Of a DNA stretch of 64,000 nt, positions 17,112 through 24,786 are shown piece by piece. Both the position numbers and the translations under genes were made by a program. Under the pieces are notes generated by a model. It had not been told where the DNA came from, made no database searches, and saw only the letters and a list, made by a program, of their open reading frames with translations. The stretch is from Micromonospora sediminimaris. Lineage in GTDB: Bacteria; Actinomycetota; Actinomycetes; Mycobacteriales; Micromonosporaceae. The stretch lies in assembly GCA_900112325.1 (NCBI GenBank), contig FOLJ01000012.1:1-64000 (forward strand). The letters run 5' to 3'. The number at the start of each line of letters is the position of its first letter. The first letter of the stretch is position 1.

Positions 17112-17123
17112 GTTAGCGCTAAC
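17112..17123. promoter_or_regulatory. LacI-family-type operator upstream of the GH43 gene
   Basis: A perfect 12-base palindrome, GTTAGCGCTAAC, 31 bases upstream of the GH43 start. It matches the form of LacI/GalR-family operators, whose sites commonly have a central CG and flanking T-A-G-C/G-C-T-A. Repression in the absence of hemicellulose sugars is the likely role. No LacI-type gene is in the window, so the regulator acts from elsewhere. Confidence 0.65.
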
Positions 17124-17347
17124 ATCACCCGCGCCCGGACGGCCCTGGTCACTGTTTCGGGGGTGTTACGCAGTCTCCGCTTGAAATCGACACCCGTCAA
17201 GACAGTGACCGCTTCCACGCCGTCGCCTACGCCAACGGCGACGGGCCGGCGGCGGCCGCCCGGTCTCGGCATCCGGCCGGTCTCGGCACCCGGCGCTGGC
17301 ACGGAAACGTGGGTGACGGTACAGAACAGCACCGACAGAATGTTCCG

Positions 17348-17893
17348 GTGCAGATCCGAGAGGTGCGTCAGGACGAGCTACCCATCCTGCAGGACATCGA
17401 ACGCGCCGCCGGACAATGCTTCCGCGACGTCGGTATGCCGCAGATAGCCGACGATGCACCGCTGCCGTTGGACATCCTCGGCCGCTACCGCGAGGCAGGC
17501 CGTGCCTGGGTTGCCACCGACACGACCGAAAGGCCGGTCGGCTACCTCATCGCCGACCTCGTCGACGGCAACTTCCACATCGAACAGGTCTCCGTACATC
17601 CCGACGCCGCCCGTCGCGGGATCGGACGTCAGCTCATCGACCACCTCGCCGACCATGCGATGGCCAGCGGCATCCCCGCCCTGACCCTCACCACGTTCAC
17701 TCAGGTGCCGTGGAACGCCCCGTACTACGCCCGTTGCGGCTTCCACACCCTGGACCAGAGCGACCTCACCCCGGGTCTTCGGGCCATCCGCCAACGCGAG
17801 GCAGCGCACGGACTCGACCGCTGGCCCCGCGTCTGCATGCGCCGAACCCTGTGCCCGCCCTCGAACCAGACGTCGCCCCGAGCGCGGCCCTAA
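17348..17893 (+). CDS. GNAT-family N-acetyltransferase
   Basis: 181 residues from the GTG at 17348, chosen because the domain begins at once (QIREVRQDELPILQDIE). An in-frame GTG at 17309 would add 13 residues; neither has a clear Shine-Dalgarno sequence. The acetyl-CoA binding motif A reads IEQVSVHPDAARRGIGRQLI, followed by LTTFTQVPWNAPYYARCGF, typical of motif B. The acceptor is unknown. It starts about 227 bases from the divergent GH43 gene with no visible functional link. The family call is firm. Confidence 0.85.
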   Translation: MQIREVRQDELPILQDIERAAGQCFRDVGMPQIADDAPLPLDILGRYREAGRAWVATDTTERPVGYLIADLVDGNFHIEQVSVHPDAARRGIGRQLIDHLADHAMASGIPALTLTTFTQVPWNAPYYARCGFHTLDQSDLTPGLRAIRQREAAHGLDRWPRVCMRRTLCPPSNQTSPRARP

Positions 17894-18035
17894 CGAACAC
17901 CCACCAGAAGATCATTTACCGGCGCCCTGCGAGCGAGAGGCTTGCCGTATCAGATCTCCATGTACTACACGAAGCACGCATGCCCGGTGCTCCAGCACTG
18001 TCAGCAGCAGGCCGGAGCCGCCACGATCCATGACG

Positions 18036-18938
18036 TCATGACGCTTTCCACCCAGCCGTCCTGCGGCGCAGATCGGTCACCTCAGCTGACGGCGTGAAGC
18101 CGGCCGAGGCGTAGGTAGCTACGGCGCCGACGTTGGAACTCTCCACGCACACACTCGCGCTGGACGAACCCATGTCGCGAAGGGCCGCAGCGGCGGCGAG
18201 CGTGATCGCCGTGCCGTAACCATGGCCTCGGTGACTTTGGTGGACGCCCATCGGTTCCAGCAATCCTGGCCGCCCCGGGCCGGCTGACCACACTGCCGCG
18301 ACTGCCACGGCCTCGCCGCCCTGATCGAATGCGGCGAGGCAGCGTGCGTCAGCGTAGAACGGGCCACCGGCCATGGCGAGCCAACGCCCAACCGTGCGGT
18401 GCCGGTCGGCATCAGTGAAGGGCGACCCGCGAAACGCGAACCAGTGGACGCCGACCCACACCTCGGCGCGATCGGACTCGATGGTCTCGATACGCAGACC
18501 GCAGTCCTGCACCGGGTCTGAAAGACAGCGGTGGAACGTTGTCCACGGCTCATCCCGCTCCCAACCCCGTTCCAGCAGCAACTGGGTGAGACGCTGCGCA
18601 CCTCGGGCTTCGACGGTCGCACCGTCGGGATCCAGCACACGCCCTGGGGCGTCCAGGTCAGCGGCGAGCCGGCGGGCCAGCGCCTCGTCATCACGCCAGT
18701 CGGGAGCGACGGCCATGCGCACCAGTTCGGGGCCGTCCAGCAGCCCGATCGCGTGAACCACCCCGTCGTGCAACCACATCCGGAGGTCAGCCGCCGTAGC
18801 CTCGGCACCACGTAACGAGTGCCAGCCGAGATCGCCGGAATGCAGTTGCAGCGGTCCCCCGTCGTGCTGCCACCGCTTGAGCGCGTCCACCGCTGGTGGC
18901 AGCTCATCAACGCTCGGGGTACTCAGAATGATGCTCAT
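18036..18938 (-). CDS. GNAT-family acetyltransferase (two-part)
   Basis: 300 residues, ATG start. The C-terminal half is a clear GNAT domain: GLLEPMGVHQSHRGHGYGTA is motif A with the Q/R-x-x-G-x-G/A loop, and SSNVGAVATYASAGFTPS is the C-terminal helix/strand. The N-terminal half (residues 1-135) looks like a weaker, possibly degenerate GNAT fold, with RMAVAPDWRDDEALARRL in the motif A position. Such tandem GNAT proteins occur in actinomycetes; substrates are generally unknown. No Shine-Dalgarno sequence is obvious, so the start is tentative. Confidence 0.8.
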   Translation of the reverse strand: MSIILSTPSVDELPPAVDALKRWQHDGGPLQLHSGDLGWHSLRGAEATAADLRMWLHDGVVHAIGLLDGPELVRMAVAPDWRDDEALARRLAADLDAPGRVLDPDGATVEARGAQRLTQLLLERGWERDEPWTTFHRCLSDPVQDCGLRIETIESDRAEVWVGVHWFAFRGSPFTDADRHRTVGRWLAMAGGPFYADARCLAAFDQGGEAVAVAAVWSAGPGRPGLLEPMGVHQSHRGHGYGTAITLAAAAALRDMGSSSASVCVESSNVGAVATYASAGFTPSAEVTDLRRRTAGWKAS

Positions 18939-18998
18939 GGTGCACCCAAACCCAAAGAGCGGCCCGGCACCATCGATTATCGAAGCAGTCGACGTTCG

Positions 18999-19094
18999 TC
19001 ACGGTTCGCCGAATGTCTGTATCCAGGTCTCGCGCGGCAGCCGCTGCAGCGACTGCCGAGTTGACTCGAAGCCCAGTCGCTCGTAGCCGGACAC
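18999..19094 (-). pseudogene. Remnant of a GNAT acetyltransferase C-terminus
   Basis: A 31-codon frame ending in TGA reads SGYERLGFESTRQSLQRLPR and then a short tail. Y-E-R-L-G-F is the usual C-terminal GNAT signature, but the frame is closed by a stop immediately upstream and no motif A precedes it. It lies between an intact GNAT gene and a hypothetical gene and is best read as a decayed copy. Confidence 0.4.
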
Positions 19095-19133
19095 AGCTCA
19101 ACTGGCTGCATCAAGCCTGCCTGCCTCGGCACC

Positions 19134-19574
19134 TCAGCGCCGGTAGATATCCGGAAACGCCGCCATGGCGGTCCGCAGGTCGGTCAAGGGGCCGCCGTCG
19201 ATCGGGGTGCGGGTTGCCAGCAACCGCTCGGTGCCGTGCCAGACTGCCATCGCGTACTCGGCCTCGGAGGTATGGCAGAGCAACCTGCCGGCGGGCGTGC
19301 TGAGGTGCAGTCCGTGACGGCGGGTACGACGCAGGGCGAAACTCCAGGCGCTGGAGGCGCCGGTGAACACGTAACTGTCATCCCGGCGCGCCAACAGGGT
19401 CGCGACGCCGTGGAGCATGTCCGCTGCGGCGAGATACACCATCAACAGCCCGCGCGACCCGAACTGGCGGGAACTGTGGGCCCCACCGTCCCAACGCAGG
19501 CTGACGTGTCCCAACTCGAACCCGGTGACCTGCGCTGGCTCGTCAACGGGTGCGTCGAACGCCACGACGATCAC
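19134..19574 (-). CDS. Hypothetical protein, second gene of a coupled pair
   Basis: 146 residues from the GTG at 19574-19572. This start was chosen because it overlaps the TGA of the upstream small gene by four bases (GTGA), a common translational-coupling arrangement. A frame extension to 19631 exists but would run deep into that neighbour. The protein begins MIVVAFDAPVDEPAQV and contains FGSRGLLMVYLAAADMLHGV, a helix likely to be core-forming, then alternating strands. No motif I know is present. No signal peptide or clear membrane segment. Confidence 0.6.
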   Translation of the reverse strand: MIVVAFDAPVDEPAQVTGFELGHVSLRWDGGAHSSRQFGSRGLLMVYLAAADMLHGVATLLARRDDSYVFTGASSAWSFALRRTRRHGLHLSTPAGRLLCHTSEAEYAMAVWHGTERLLATRTPIDGGPLTDLRTAMAAFPDIYRR

Positions 19575-19780
19575 ACCATCATGTTCACATACCCGGCCCA
19601 CGGGTACGGGTGATGGCTGGCGTGGCGCCACCGCGCCAAGGGCTGTCGGTCGAGCGGCTGGTCGTCTGCCTCGGCACAGATCGCGGCCATCTCACTCAGG
19701 TAGGTGGCCAGTGGCGCAAGGCCCGCCGTCGCCCGCCACTGGTCCACACCAGACTCGCCCCGAATCGGGGTCACGTGCAC
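19571..19780 (-). CDS. Small hypothetical protein, first gene of a coupled pair
   Basis: 69 residues from GTG at 19780; an in-frame GTG two codons later is an alternative. The central part, ATAGLAPLATYLSEMAAICA, is predicted helical and not biased like a shadow frame. The C-terminal part is aromatic/basic (ARWRHASHHPYPWAGYV). The stop overlaps the next gene's GTG. The start lies at the edge of a GC-rich repeat block and has no good Shine-Dalgarno sequence. Function unknown; the coupled pair invites comparison with toxin-antitoxin or partner-protein pairs, but nothing in the sequence proves this. Confidence 0.45.
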   Translation of the reverse strand: MHVTPIRGESGVDQWRATAGLAPLATYLSEMAAICAEADDQPLDRQPLARWRHASHHPYPWAGYVNMMV

Positions 19781-19818
19781 CCGCCCGTCCGCCCGCCCGT
19801 CCGCCCGTCCGCCCGCCC

Positions 19819-19883
19819 GCGTTGATCAAGAGGTTTTGGTCTCCGACACGCGCGAACGCAGACGCAAACTTCTTGATCAACGC
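19819..19883. repeat. Long inverted repeat (TTGATCAAG type) in the argS 3' spacer
   Basis: Arms of 18 bases, GCGTTGATCAAGAGGTTT at 19819-19836 and its complement at 19866-19883 with one mismatch, around a 29-base centre. The arms are AT-rich against a very GC-rich background. This looks like a dispersed intergenic element of the kind common in Micromonosporaceae (from memory). It could form a hairpin of ~65 bases downstream of argS, acting as terminator or mobile repeat. Confidence 0.65.
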
Positions 19884-19921
19884 GTCCGCCGGGGGCGGGC
19901 AACGCGTCCGCCGGGGGCGGG
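19878..19921. repeat. Two tandem copies of a 22-base unit
   Basis: The unit CAACGCGTCCGCCGGGGGCG plus two G occurs at 19878-19899 and 19900-19921 without mismatch. The first copy begins inside the right arm of the long inverted repeat, suggesting that the block grew by slippage from that arm. C/G-rich short-period repeats of CGCCCGTC type at about 19789-19820 flank the other arm. Confidence 0.75.
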
Positions 19922-19934
19922 GGTAGGTGGGTGG

Positions 19935-19987
19935 GGTGGGTGGGGGGTTATAGGTGGGTGGGGGGTTATAGGTGGGTGGGGGTGGGG
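19935..19987. repeat. G-rich 18-base tandem repeat spanning the argS stop codon
   Basis: GGTGGGTGGGGGGTTATA occurs at 19935-19952 and 19953-19970, followed by a partial third copy to 19987. The plus strand has many runs of three or more G and could fold into G-quadruplexes. The argS TAA (19968-19966) is within the second copy. Because the unit is six codons long, copy-number change would alter where translation ends without shifting the frame. Confidence 0.7.
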
Positions 19988-21696
19988 ATGCCGAGGAGGT
20001 GTAGGCCGGTTCGGAGGGTGTCGCCGGTGAGGTGGCACAGGGCGAGGCGGTTGGCGCGCTGCGGTCCGGTGGCGCGTAGCACGGGGCAGTGCTCGTAGAA
20101 CGCGGTGAAGGTCTGCGCCAGCCGGTACAGGTAGCCGCAGAGGCGGTGCGGCTCGTGACCGGCGACCACCTCGGCGAGGGTGTCGGCGAACGCGTCGAGA
20201 TCGAGGATCAGCGCCCGCTCGGCCGGTTCCAGCGCCGCCGTCACGTCGACTGTGGCGTCGGCACCGTCAGCGTGGGCCAGGATGGAGCGGACGCGGGCGT
20301 GCGCGTACTGGAGGTAGACGCCGGTGTTGCCGACCAGCGCCAGCATCCGCTGCGGGTCGTACACGTAGTCCCGGGTCCGGTTGGTCGCCAGGTCGGCGTA
20401 CTTCACCGCGCCGATGCCGACCTGTTGCGCCCGCTCGTCCAGGGCGGACCCGGTCAGCCCGGGATTCTTCGCCGCGACCACCTCCCGGGCCCGGTCGACC
20501 GCCTCGGTGAGCAGATCGACCAGGCGGACGGTGTCGCCAGCCCGGGTCTTGAACGGTCGCCCGTCCGGGCCGAGGACGGTACCGAAGGCGACGTGCACGG
20601 CGGCCACGGTCGACGGCAGCCAACCGGCCCGCCGCGCGGTGTCGAAGACCATCCGGAAGTGCAGGGCCTGCCGGACGTCGACCACGTACAGCAGCCGGTC
20701 GGCGTGCAGTTCGACGACGCGCTGCCGCAGCGCGGCCAGGTCGGTCGCGGCGTAGCCGAAACCGCCGTCCCGCTTGCGTACGATCAGCGGCGTCGGCTCG
20801 CCGTCCGGGCCGCGGAGGTCGTCGAAGAAGACGCAGAGCGCGCCGTCGCTGGTCACCGCGACCCCCCGGCGCTCAAGATCGTCGGCGACCTCGGGCAGCG
20901 CGGCGTTGTAGGCGCTCTCCCCCACCGTGTCGGCGTCGGTGAGCCGCACCCCGAGCCGGTCGTAGACGTGGGTGAAGTAGCGGGTCGACTCGGCGACGAT
21001 GTCCCGCCAGGCGGCCACGGTGCTCGGATCGCCGGCCTGCAACGCCACCACCCGCCGCCGGGCCCGGTCGGCGAACGTGGAGTCGGTGTCGAACTCCCCC
21101 CGAGCCCGCCGGTAGAGCGTGGCCAGCCGGCCCATGGCCCCGGTGTCGTCCGGTGCCGGCGGGTCGGGGTGCTCGACCTGGTACTGGATGAGCATGCCGA
21201 ACTGGGTTCCCCAGTCACCGATGTGGTTGCGCCGCACCACGGTGCCGCCGAGGTGTTCCAGGATGCGTACCAGCGCGTCGCCGATGATGGTGGAGCGCAG
21301 GTGCCCGACGTGCATCTCCTTGGCGATGTTCGGCTGCGAGTAGTCGATCACCGTGGTGACGCCGGACTCGGGCATGCCGATACCGAGCCGGACATCACCC
21401 AACCGGCTGGCGAGCTGCGCCAGCAGCGCCCGGTCGGTCAGCTCGATGTTGACGAAGCCCGGCCCGGCCACCCCCGCGCTGGCCAGCAGGCCGTCGTCGG
21501 GTAGGCCGGCGACCACGTCCGCCGCGACCTGCCGCGGGTTGCGGCGCAGCGTCCGCGCCGCCGCCAGCAGGCCGTCGGCCTGGAAGTCGGCGTGCTCGGA
21601 GCGGCGGATCTGCGGCGCGAGGTCCGCCATTCCCAGGCGGGCCGCGGCGGCGGTGACGGAGTCGGACAACGACGAGGCCAGCGAGGGCACGGTCAC
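19966..21696 (-). CDS. argS: Arginine--tRNA ligase
   Basis: 576 residues, a usual length for a class I arginyl-tRNA synthetase. Order: N-terminal Add1 domain (1-110), catalytic Rossmann domain beginning VIDYSQPNIAKEMHVGHLRS, whose H-V-G-H is the HIGH motif; GRPFKTRAGDTVRLVDLL in the KMSKS region, which in bacterial ArgS is commonly degenerate as here; and a C-terminal DALR anticodon-binding helical bundle with VYLQYAHARVRSILAHA. It charges tRNA-Arg. The C-terminal residues PTPTHL are encoded by the G-rich tandem repeat. No second gene is obviously co-transcribed. Whether it is the only arginyl-tRNA synthetase of the genome cannot be seen here. Confidence 0.95.
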   Translation of the reverse strand: MTVPSLASSLSDSVTAAAARLGMADLAPQIRRSEHADFQADGLLAAARTLRRNPRQVAADVVAGLPDDGLLASAGVAGPGFVNIELTDRALLAQLASRLGDVRLGIGMPESGVTTVIDYSQPNIAKEMHVGHLRSTIIGDALVRILEHLGGTVVRRNHIGDWGTQFGMLIQYQVEHPDPPAPDDTGAMGRLATLYRRARGEFDTDSTFADRARRRVVALQAGDPSTVAAWRDIVAESTRYFTHVYDRLGVRLTDADTVGESAYNAALPEVADDLERRGVAVTSDGALCVFFDDLRGPDGEPTPLIVRKRDGGFGYAATDLAALRQRVVELHADRLLYVVDVRQALHFRMVFDTARRAGWLPSTVAAVHVAFGTVLGPDGRPFKTRAGDTVRLVDLLTEAVDRAREVVAAKNPGLTGSALDERAQQVGIGAVKYADLATNRTRDYVYDPQRMLALVGNTGVYLQYAHARVRSILAHADGADATVDVTAALEPAERALILDLDAFADTLAEVVAGHEPHRLCGYLYRLAQTFTAFYEHCPVLRATGPQRANRLALCHLTGDTLRTGLHLLGIPTPTHL

Positions 21697-22112
21697 GGGG
21701 AACTCCCTGGGATGGGATGAACGGGATCGTCACGAGGCGGGCCGGCCGCACGGCAGGTGCGGGCACGGCGAAAGGAACGCGCGGGTGAGCGGGACGACTA
21801 TCGTCGTCGCAGGCGCGAGCGGCGGACGGTGCCGAGCACCCGATCCATCTCCACCGCCTCGAACGCCGGGGCCGCGAACCGAGCGCGGCCAGATGCCGGA
21901 AGTGTACGCGTCGTGCGGTGCGGATGTGGACGTGATTGTCCCGCCGGTGCCGTCGAGGCGTGGGGAAATCCCTGATTCCCTCGCCGCCGGCGCTGTCTAG
22001 GGTCGACTCAGGGCCCGGCCCGGTACTCGCTGGTCTGACCGCGCCTGACGCCGCAGCTCCGGTGCCGTGGTGCCGGTGGGTGGCACCGTCCCGACCCCAA
22101 TGAGGAGTACCG
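21697..22112. other. 416-base divergent spacer between argS and lipoprotein gene
   Basis: No frame here has a Shine-Dalgarno sequence or a protein-like composition. It should contain the promoters of both divergent genes, but I see no convincing -35/-10 pair. The lipoprotein gene's Shine-Dalgarno sequence (GAGGAG) is at its right end. Confidence 0.5.
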
Positions 22113-23579
22113 GTGCGCAAGGTTGTCTCGGCTGTCCTCACCGTGGTCCTCGCGCTGGCATCGACAGGGTGCGGCGGTCGGTCCTCGGGCGATCCAACCG
22201 CCGACGAGGACCCGTACAGCGAGTCCGCGCTGCGCTACGGCATGGCGCCGGTGCCGCATCCCGACCTGACGTACCAGCCGGATGTGGTGCTCGTCGGCGG
22301 TGGGGGCCGCTCGGTCCGGTCGGTCACCGCCGACGGGTTGACCTGGCGGATCGACGGCGACGCCTCCCGTGCCGAAGACCTGGCTCCCGGCAAGGTCATG
22401 TTCATCACCGGACGTGGTGTCGGCCGGGTGCTCGACGTGCAACGCGACGGGGGCGACCTGCTCGTCACGATCGGCCCGGTGTCCGTCACCGACGTGATCC
22501 GCGACGGCACTCTGGAGCAGCGCGGCATCGCGATCGAGAACCCGGTCGTCTACCAGGCCGGTGAGCCGATCTGGGCGATGTCCGAGGAGGAGGCCGACGC
22601 CCTGGGCGCCACGCCCACCGGCCGCGCCGGCCGGGCCGGGCCGCTGCGGCTCGCCCCGCCACCGCCCCGGCCGAACCAGCCGCCGCCGAGCCGTGGCGGT
22701 GGCGAGGTCAGGACGGTCGTCGCCAACTTCTCCACAGGCGTCAGCCTCAACGACGGCGCGGAGGTCAGCTTCCACTACCACCGCAACGGTACGAAATTGT
22801 CCGGGCGGGCCGCACTGACCTTCGCCAAGCCGGAAGCGGACTTCCACCTGAACATCAAAGGCGGTTCGGTGACCCGGGCGGAGCTGTCGATCAGCGGCGG
22901 CTTCGGCATCCGCTACTCGTTCGAGGCCGGTCTCCGGGACGGGCAGAACATCAGGACGGTGCTCCCCATCCCGGTGGATTTCAGCATCCCGATGGGCACG
23001 GTGCTCGGCGTACCGCTGGCGTTGACCGTCAGCCAGACGGTGAAGGTCACCACCGCCTTCGGCGCGAAGGTGGGCACCATCAAGGGCAAGGGTGAGTTCT
23101 CCCTCGCCGGCTCGCTCGGCTACGGCTACGCCAACGGCACGTTCGGCCCCCAGGTCAGCAAGAACTTCAAGCGCAAGGAGAGCCTGATCAACTCGCTGAC
23201 TGGCGTTCCGGTCGGGGTGATGGGCCTGCTCATCGAGCATCAGGTCCGGTTCGACGTCGGTTTCAGCGCGTTCGTGCTCAAGGCCGGTCTGTTCTTCGAG
23301 GTGTCGACCGCCTACGGGACGACCATCGGATCGGCGCTTGGCGCGCCGCTGGCGGTCTGCCGGGGCGTGGGCATCGGCGTCCGAGCCTCGTACGGCGTCG
23401 GCTACACGATCCTGGCCCCGGTGGTGAACGTGATCAACAAGTTCCTCAGTCTGATCAACGTCAGGCCGATCGACCCGTCCGGCAAGCTGGGGCCGCCGCC
23501 GTACGTCATCCACAGCGACGAGGAGGTCATTCCGCCCGGCACCAGACTCTGCGGCACCCCGAAGCCGGCCGCCGACTGA
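22113..23579 (+). CDS. Large secreted lipoprotein of unknown function
   Basis: 488 residues, GTG start after GAGGAG. The signal peptide ends in LASTGCGG, a lipobox, with the lipidated cysteine near residue 20, so the protein is anchored outside the membrane. Residues 40-150 are beta-rich with repeated V-x-V/D-G patterns. A Pro-rich hinge follows (about 180-200: APPPPRPNQPPPS). Residues 205-455 show long amphipathic beta strands and Gly-rich turns (SISGGFGIRYSFEAG, FSLAGSLGYGYANGTFG), reminiscent of a barrel-like or lipid-binding fold. No enzymatic motif is visible. It is alone and convergent with the VOC gene. Confidence 0.6.
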   Translation: MRKVVSAVLTVVLALASTGCGGRSSGDPTADEDPYSESALRYGMAPVPHPDLTYQPDVVLVGGGGRSVRSVTADGLTWRIDGDASRAEDLAPGKVMFITGRGVGRVLDVQRDGGDLLVTIGPVSVTDVIRDGTLEQRGIAIENPVVYQAGEPIWAMSEEEADALGATPTGRAGRAGPLRLAPPPPRPNQPPPSRGGGEVRTVVANFSTGVSLNDGAEVSFHYHRNGTKLSGRAALTFAKPEADFHLNIKGGSVTRAELSISGGFGIRYSFEAGLRDGQNIRTVLPIPVDFSIPMGTVLGVPLALTVSQTVKVTTAFGAKVGTIKGKGEFSLAGSLGYGYANGTFGPQVSKNFKRKESLINSLTGVPVGVMGLLIEHQVRFDVGFSAFVLKAGLFFEVSTAYGTTIGSALGAPLAVCRGVGIGVRASYGVGYTILAPVVNVINKFLSLINVRPIDPSGKLGPPPYVIHSDEEVIPPGTRLCGTPKPAAD

Positions 23580-23607
23580 GCACGGTGCCGGCGGCCCGGA
23601 CGTCCGG

Positions 23608-24105
23608 TCACCGGCCCACGTCGTCGCCAGCGGGTGAGGAACCGGCCGCGTCGGTGCCGAATCCGTCGAGCGCAGCGCGCTCGTCGAGCGTACGCAGCTC
23701 CTGAAACACGGTGATGTGTAGGCCGGCCGGGGCGTCGAGGCGGGCGTTGACCGACTGCCACGGCGTGGTGGTGGGTGGTGCCACCTGCTCGGCGCCGGCC
23801 GCGACCAGCCGGTCGGTGATCGCGGCGGTGTCGTCCACCTCGAACGCCACCCGGATGCGCGGGGCGACCTGACGTCCCACCTCCACGTCGTCGATCATGC
23901 GTTTCTGCGCCGGATTGGCGATCTCCAGCGTGGCCCGTCCGGCGTCCAGGATCACCACCTGGGCATCGTCCGCGCCGGAGAACGCGGCCTGCTCGGGCAG
24001 ACCGAGCACGTCGCGATAGAAACGCACCGCCGCGTCGTAGTCGTCGGCCTGCACCACGAGCCGCAACTGGCGGACCCTCGACGTGGACCTCTCGGATGAA
24101 CTCAC
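23608..24105 (-). CDS. VOC-superfamily (glyoxalase/bleomycin-resistance-like) protein
   Basis: 165 residues from GTG at 24105, chosen for GGGAGAG nine bases upstream; longer frames are low-complexity. One VOC module: RQLRLVVQADDYDAAVRFYR is the first beta-alpha unit, EVGRQVAPRIRVAFEVDDTA the third-strand region, and LDAPAGLHITVFQEL the last strand. Members are metal-dependent lyases, dioxygenases or drug-binding proteins. The usual metal ligands are not all evident, so function is open. The gene lies downstream of marR on the same strand, with a 24-base perfect palindrome between them. Confidence 0.8.
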   Translation of the reverse strand: MSSSERSTSRVRQLRLVVQADDYDAAVRFYRDVLGLPEQAAFSGADDAQVVILDAGRATLEIANPAQKRMIDDVEVGRQVAPRIRVAFEVDDTAAITDRLVAAGAEQVAPPTTTPWQSVNARLDAPAGLHITVFQELRTLDERAALDGFGTDAAGSSPAGDDVGR

Positions 24106-24132
24106 TGCTGCCACTCTCCCGCGCTGGTTTCC

Positions 24133-24156
24133 GTGGGTGCCGGCGCCGGCACCCAC
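24133..24156. terminator. 24-base perfect palindrome between marR-like and VOC genes
   Basis: GTGGGTGCCGGC at 24133-24144 is followed directly by its exact reverse complement to 24156. In RNA it folds into a strong GC hairpin. It lies 118 bases after the marR-like stop and 28 bases before the VOC start, so it may terminate the marR transcript or act as an operator for the VOC gene. Confidence 0.45.
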
Positions 24157-24273
24157 CGGCCATGGTGGTGCGCTCGGCCGCCGACCGCCACTCTGGGCGG
24201 CCGGGGCCGGTCGTCGCGCCGCCGGGCACCTCGCGGGCGCGGTCACCGCCCCGGTCACGTCGAGTCGCCGGAG

Positions 24274-24723
24274 TCAGTCGGGTAGGTCGGCGATCCGGGT
24301 CGAGAGCCTGCGCAGCATGGCGAGTTCGTCGGCGCTCACGTGCTCCAGGAAACGGGAGCGTACCGAGTCGACGTGGTGCGGGGCGGCCTGTTCGAGGACA
24401 CCGAAGCCGTCATCGGTCAGGCGCAGGAGACAACCACGGGCGTCCTGCGGGTCCGGCTCCTTGTCGATGAGCCCTCGTACCTGCATCCGCGCGGAATGGT
24501 GGGACAGGCGGCTGCGCGACCACTCCATCTTGGCGGCCAGCTCACGCAGCGGCCACCGACGATCGGGCTTCTCCGACAGCGTGCTCAGCACCTCGTAGTC
24601 CGCGGCGGAGAGCCCCGAGTCGCGGGCCAGGTCACGGCCGATCCGGGCGGGTAGGGCGATGAGCAGCCGCCGGAAGGCCCGCCACGCCTGCTCCTCCTCC
24701 GCACTCAGCCAGACCGTCTCCAT
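24274..24723 (-). CDS. MarR-family transcriptional regulator
   Basis: 149 residues from the ATG at 24723-24721; upstream in-frame starts are possible but would run into the operator region. The winged helix is clear: SAADYEVLSTLSEKPDRRW, then LRELAAKMEWSRSRLSHHSA as recognition helix, and KEPDPQDARGCLLRLTDDG as the wing with its D-x-R. MarR dimers usually repress a divergent gene and release on a small ligand. Here the divergent gene is the FMN-reductase/GNAT fusion, and two TGACAYGTCA-like sites lie between them, so the two genes probably form one regulatory unit. Confidence 0.92.
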   Translation of the reverse strand: METVWLSAEEEQAWRAFRRLLIALPARIGRDLARDSGLSAADYEVLSTLSEKPDRRWPLRELAAKMEWSRSRLSHHSARMQVRGLIDKEPDPQDARGCLLRLTDDGFGVLEQAAPHHVDSVRSRFLEHVSADELAMLRRLSTRIADLPD

Positions 24724-24743
24724 GTCCGCCACCCTACATGTCA

Positions 24744-24786
24744 TTGACACGTCATTGAAAGTACGCCTATGGTCGTTGACATGTCA
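24744..24786 (+). promoter_or_regulatory. Promoter and operator sites of the FMN-reductase/GNAT gene
   Basis: -35 TTGACA at 24744-24749, an 18-base spacer, and -10 TATGGT at 24768-24773. Transcription would start at about 24780, so the ATG at 24781 would begin a leaderless mRNA. TGACACGTCA (24745-24754) overlaps the -35, and the perfect palindrome TGACATGTCA (24777-24786) overlaps the start. Both suit a MarR dimer. Confidence 0.55.
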
